Below, in pieces: positions 62,520 through 64,000 of a DNA stretch of 64,000 nucleotides. Made by a program: the position numbers and the translations under genes. The stretch is taken from positions 408,736 to 472,735 of the forward strand of contig NZ_KE124774.1 in assembly GCF_000188155.2 (NCBI RefSeq), written 5' to 3'. This stretch comes from Methylocystis sp. ATCC 49242. GTDB taxonomy: Bacteria; Pseudomonadota; Alphaproteobacteria; Rhizobiales; Beijerinckiaceae. Numbering within the stretch: position 1 is the stretch's first letter; every line of letters begins with the position of its first letter. Below the pieces are notes generated by a model that saw nothing but the letters and a program-made list of their open reading frames with translations, did no database searches and was not told the origin of the DNA.

Positions 62520-63310
62520 CGGCGACGGCCTCCCGTCTCGCGCGTCGCTCGGTTCTTCTCGCGGGCTTTGTTTTCCTTTACGCGCCGATCGTCATACTGG
62601 CGGTCATGAGCTTCAACGCCTCGCGGCTCGTCTCGGTCTGGGGCGGTTTCTCGACGAAGTGGTATGTGGCGCTGCTCGAAAATGATCGGCTCATCGACTC
62701 TGCCAAAGTCAGCCTCGCAGCGGCAACATTGTCCGCGGCGGTCGCAACATTTCTTGGCCTGCTGGCAGCGATAGCTCTCGCGCGTTTCGGCGCCTTTCGC
62801 TCGCGTATGCTGTTCTTCGGCGCGATTCACGCGCCGCTGGTGTTGCCGGAGGTGGTGCTGGGCCTCGCGCTTCTGACATGTTTCGTCGCCCTCGGCGTCG
62901 GCCGCGGCTTTACGACTCTCGTCATCGGCCATGTGACCTTCACCATGTGCTTCACCACGGTCGCCATTCTCGCCGCGCTGCGCGGCTGTGATCCGACGCT
63001 GGAGGAGGCGGCGATGGATCTCGGCGCGACGCCGGTCAAGGCTTTCATCCTCGTCGCATTGCCGCAGATCGCTCCGGCGGTCGCTAGCGCCTTTCTCCTG
63101 GCGTTCACCCTCTCGCTCGACGATCTCGTCATCGCGAGCTTTGCCGCCGGTCCGGGCGCGACGACATTGCCGATGCGCATCTATTCGCAGGTGCGGCTCG
63201 GCGTGTCGCCGCAGATCAACGCGATTTCCACGCTGCTGCTCGGGCTCGTGGCCATGGCGTTGGGGCTCTCTGCGCTCGCCATGCGCGCGGGGCGGCGGCG
63301 AGGATTGTGA
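62516..63310 (+). CDS. potC: PotC-type ABC transporter permease
   Basis: 264 residues, six hydrophobic segments with EAA loop LEEAAMDLGATPVKAFILVALPQI. Typical PotC N-terminus (FVFLYAPIVILAVMSFNAS). Together with potA and potB it forms a polyamine-type importer. No periplasmic binding protein gene (potD) is adjacent on either side in this window. Confidence 0.9.
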   Translation: MTATASRLARRSVLLAGFVFLYAPIVILAVMSFNASRLVSVWGGFSTKWYVALLENDRLIDSAKVSLAAATLSAAVATFLGLLAAIALARFGAFRSRMLFFGAIHAPLVLPEVVLGLALLTCFVALGVGRGFTTLVIGHVTFTMCFTTVAILAALRGCDPTLEEAAMDLGATPVKAFILVALPQIAPAVASAFLLAFTLSLDDLVIASFAAGPGATTLPMRIYSQVRLGVSPQINAISTLLLGLVAMALGLSALAMRAGRRRGL

Positions 63311-63338
63311 CGGGCCTCCGCCGCCCCACATAGCGGAT

Positions 63339-63887
63339 ATGGCTTTCAACTGGTTTGCTTCCTTACCCAATTTCATCACCATCGCCCGGCTGGTGCTTAC
63401 GCCTGCCGCAATTTCCTTCATCGTCGACGAAAATTGGCGGATGGCCTTCGCGATCTTCGCAACGGCGGCGGCGTCGGACGCGCTCGACGGCTGGCTCGCG
63501 CGGACCTTCCGCCTTCAGTCGGAACTCGGCGCGATACTGGATCCCATCGCGGACAAGGCGCTGATCGTCTCGATCTATGTGTCGCTCGCCATTCTCGGGG
63601 TGTTGCCGTCCTGGCTGACGATCATGGTGGTGTCACGGGACGTGATGATCATTGGCGCGGTCGTGATCTCCTGGCTGATGTCGCGGCCGGTGAAGGTGCA
63701 GCCGCACCTCGCCTCCAAGGCCACCACGGCGGCGCAACTCGCGCTTGCGGGCGTCGTTCTCGCGGGCAAGGCCTTCGGAGAGCAATTCTTTCTGTTGGAT
63801 GCGGGGCTTGTCGGGCTCGTCGCCGCATTGACCGTTGCTTCAACCGCTGTCTATCTGTGGCTGTGGTTCCAGCACATGAGGCCGTGA
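63339..63887 (+). CDS. CDP-alcohol phosphatidyltransferase
   Basis: 182 residues, polytopic. The CDP-OH-P motif DX2DGX2ARX8GX3DX3D is present as SDALDGWLARTFRLQSELGA followed by ILDPIADK. It transfers a phosphatidyl group from CDP-diacylglycerol to an alcohol. PgsA (phosphatidylglycerophosphate) or a PgsA-like cardiolipin synthase is possible. It starts 28 bp after potC. Confidence 0.85.
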   Translation: MAFNWFASLPNFITIARLVLTPAAISFIVDENWRMAFAIFATAAASDALDGWLARTFRLQSELGAILDPIADKALIVSIYVSLAILGVLPSWLTIMVVSRDVMIIGAVVISWLMSRPVKVQPHLASKATTAAQLALAGVVLAGKAFGEQFFLLDAGLVGLVAALTVASTAVYLWLWFQHMRP

Positions 63888-63890
63888 AAG

Positions 63891-64000
63891 ATGGCGAAGC
63901 AGGTGGACCTGGCGGCGAGCGGCCGTCACGGCGCGGGTGAAGCGGCGCATATGCCCCCGGTCGACGCTCCGGCCGAGGGGGCGACGGCCAACGGTCCGGA
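63891..64000 (+). CDS. Start of a gene cut by the window edge
   Basis: ATG 63891 opens a frame (MAKQVDLAASGRHGAGEAAH...) with no stop before the window ends; it begins three bases after the preceding stop. The visible 36 residues are polar, Ala/Gly/Pro-rich and not diagnostic. In related genomes an AI-2E-type transporter gene often follows, but nothing here proves it. Confidence 0.4.
   Translation, partial: MAKQVDLAASGRHGAGEAAHMPPVDAPAEGATANGP

Overview
The window is about 64 kb of GC-rich, densely packed chromosome from an alphaproteobacterium. The order Hyphomicrobiales/Rhizobiales is suggested by alphaproteobacterial gene orders: argS/SPOR/nagZ/scpA/scpB/tatABC/serS, surE/pcm/nlpD, NDUFA12/DUF2155/aat/accC/accB/aroQ, lptG-lptD facing pepA-holC, and a B12-dependent ribonucleotide reductase. 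Two tandem MxaD-like proteins followed by a YVTN beta-propeller, next to ornithine-lipid acyltransferases, make a type II methanotroph or other methylotroph (Methylocystis/Methylosinus-like) the best guess. This is inference, because no methanol or methane oxidation enzyme is in view.

Layout. 1-2.1 kb: a structured leader and terminator interrupted by a 1536-bp IS (172-1707) with inverted repeats and a 6-bp target duplication. The IS sits just upstream of a short GcrA C-terminal-like gene and tRNA-Asn. 2.1-7.1 kb: PfkB kinase, ErpA, dGTPase, a membrane protein and ArgS. 7.2-14.3 kb: one co-directional block (SPOR protein, NagZ, ScpAB, TatABC, SerS). 14.4-18.1 kb: an SH3 protein and surE-pcm-nlpD. 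18.2-22.3 kb: LysR regulator, a small secreted CxxC protein, beta-carbonic anhydrase and a SulP transporter (bicarbonate supply is a plausible role). 22.4-27.7 kb: small genes in mixed orientation (ZapE, GNATs, EF-hand, Nudix, phosphoesterase). 27.9-34.7 kb: a very large membrane-anchored GH94-like protein, a beta-barrel candidate and RlpA. 35-38.7 kb: Gly/Trp-rich protein, glycine-zipper stress protein, BCS1-like AAA ATPase, and a GIY-YIG nuclease embedded in palindromic repeats. 38.7-42.4 kb: nrdJ with a candidate NrdR-controlled promoter. 43.4-45.1 kb: olsB and olsA-like genes, convergent. 45.3-47.5 kb: mxaD-like pair and propeller. 47.5-53 kb: NDUFA12 to DsbA. 53-59.9 kb: LptD/LptG, PepA and HolC. 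59.9-63.9 kb: methyltransferase, a PotABC-type transporter and a CDP-alcohol phosphatidyltransferase, with one gene open at the right edge.

Most of the window is housekeeping: translation (argS, serS, tRNA-Asn, aat), chromosome segregation (scpAB), export (tat, lpt), envelope maintenance (nagZ, nlpD, rlpA, SPOR) and lipid synthesis (accBC, ols, CDP-alcohol transferase). The most unusual stretch is 37.8-38.7 kb. There the order inverted-repeat B, GIY-YIG gene, repeat A occurs twice, the second time around a gutted 3' remnant of the same gene. This is what a small nuclease-associated palindromic repeat element that duplicates or moves would leave behind.
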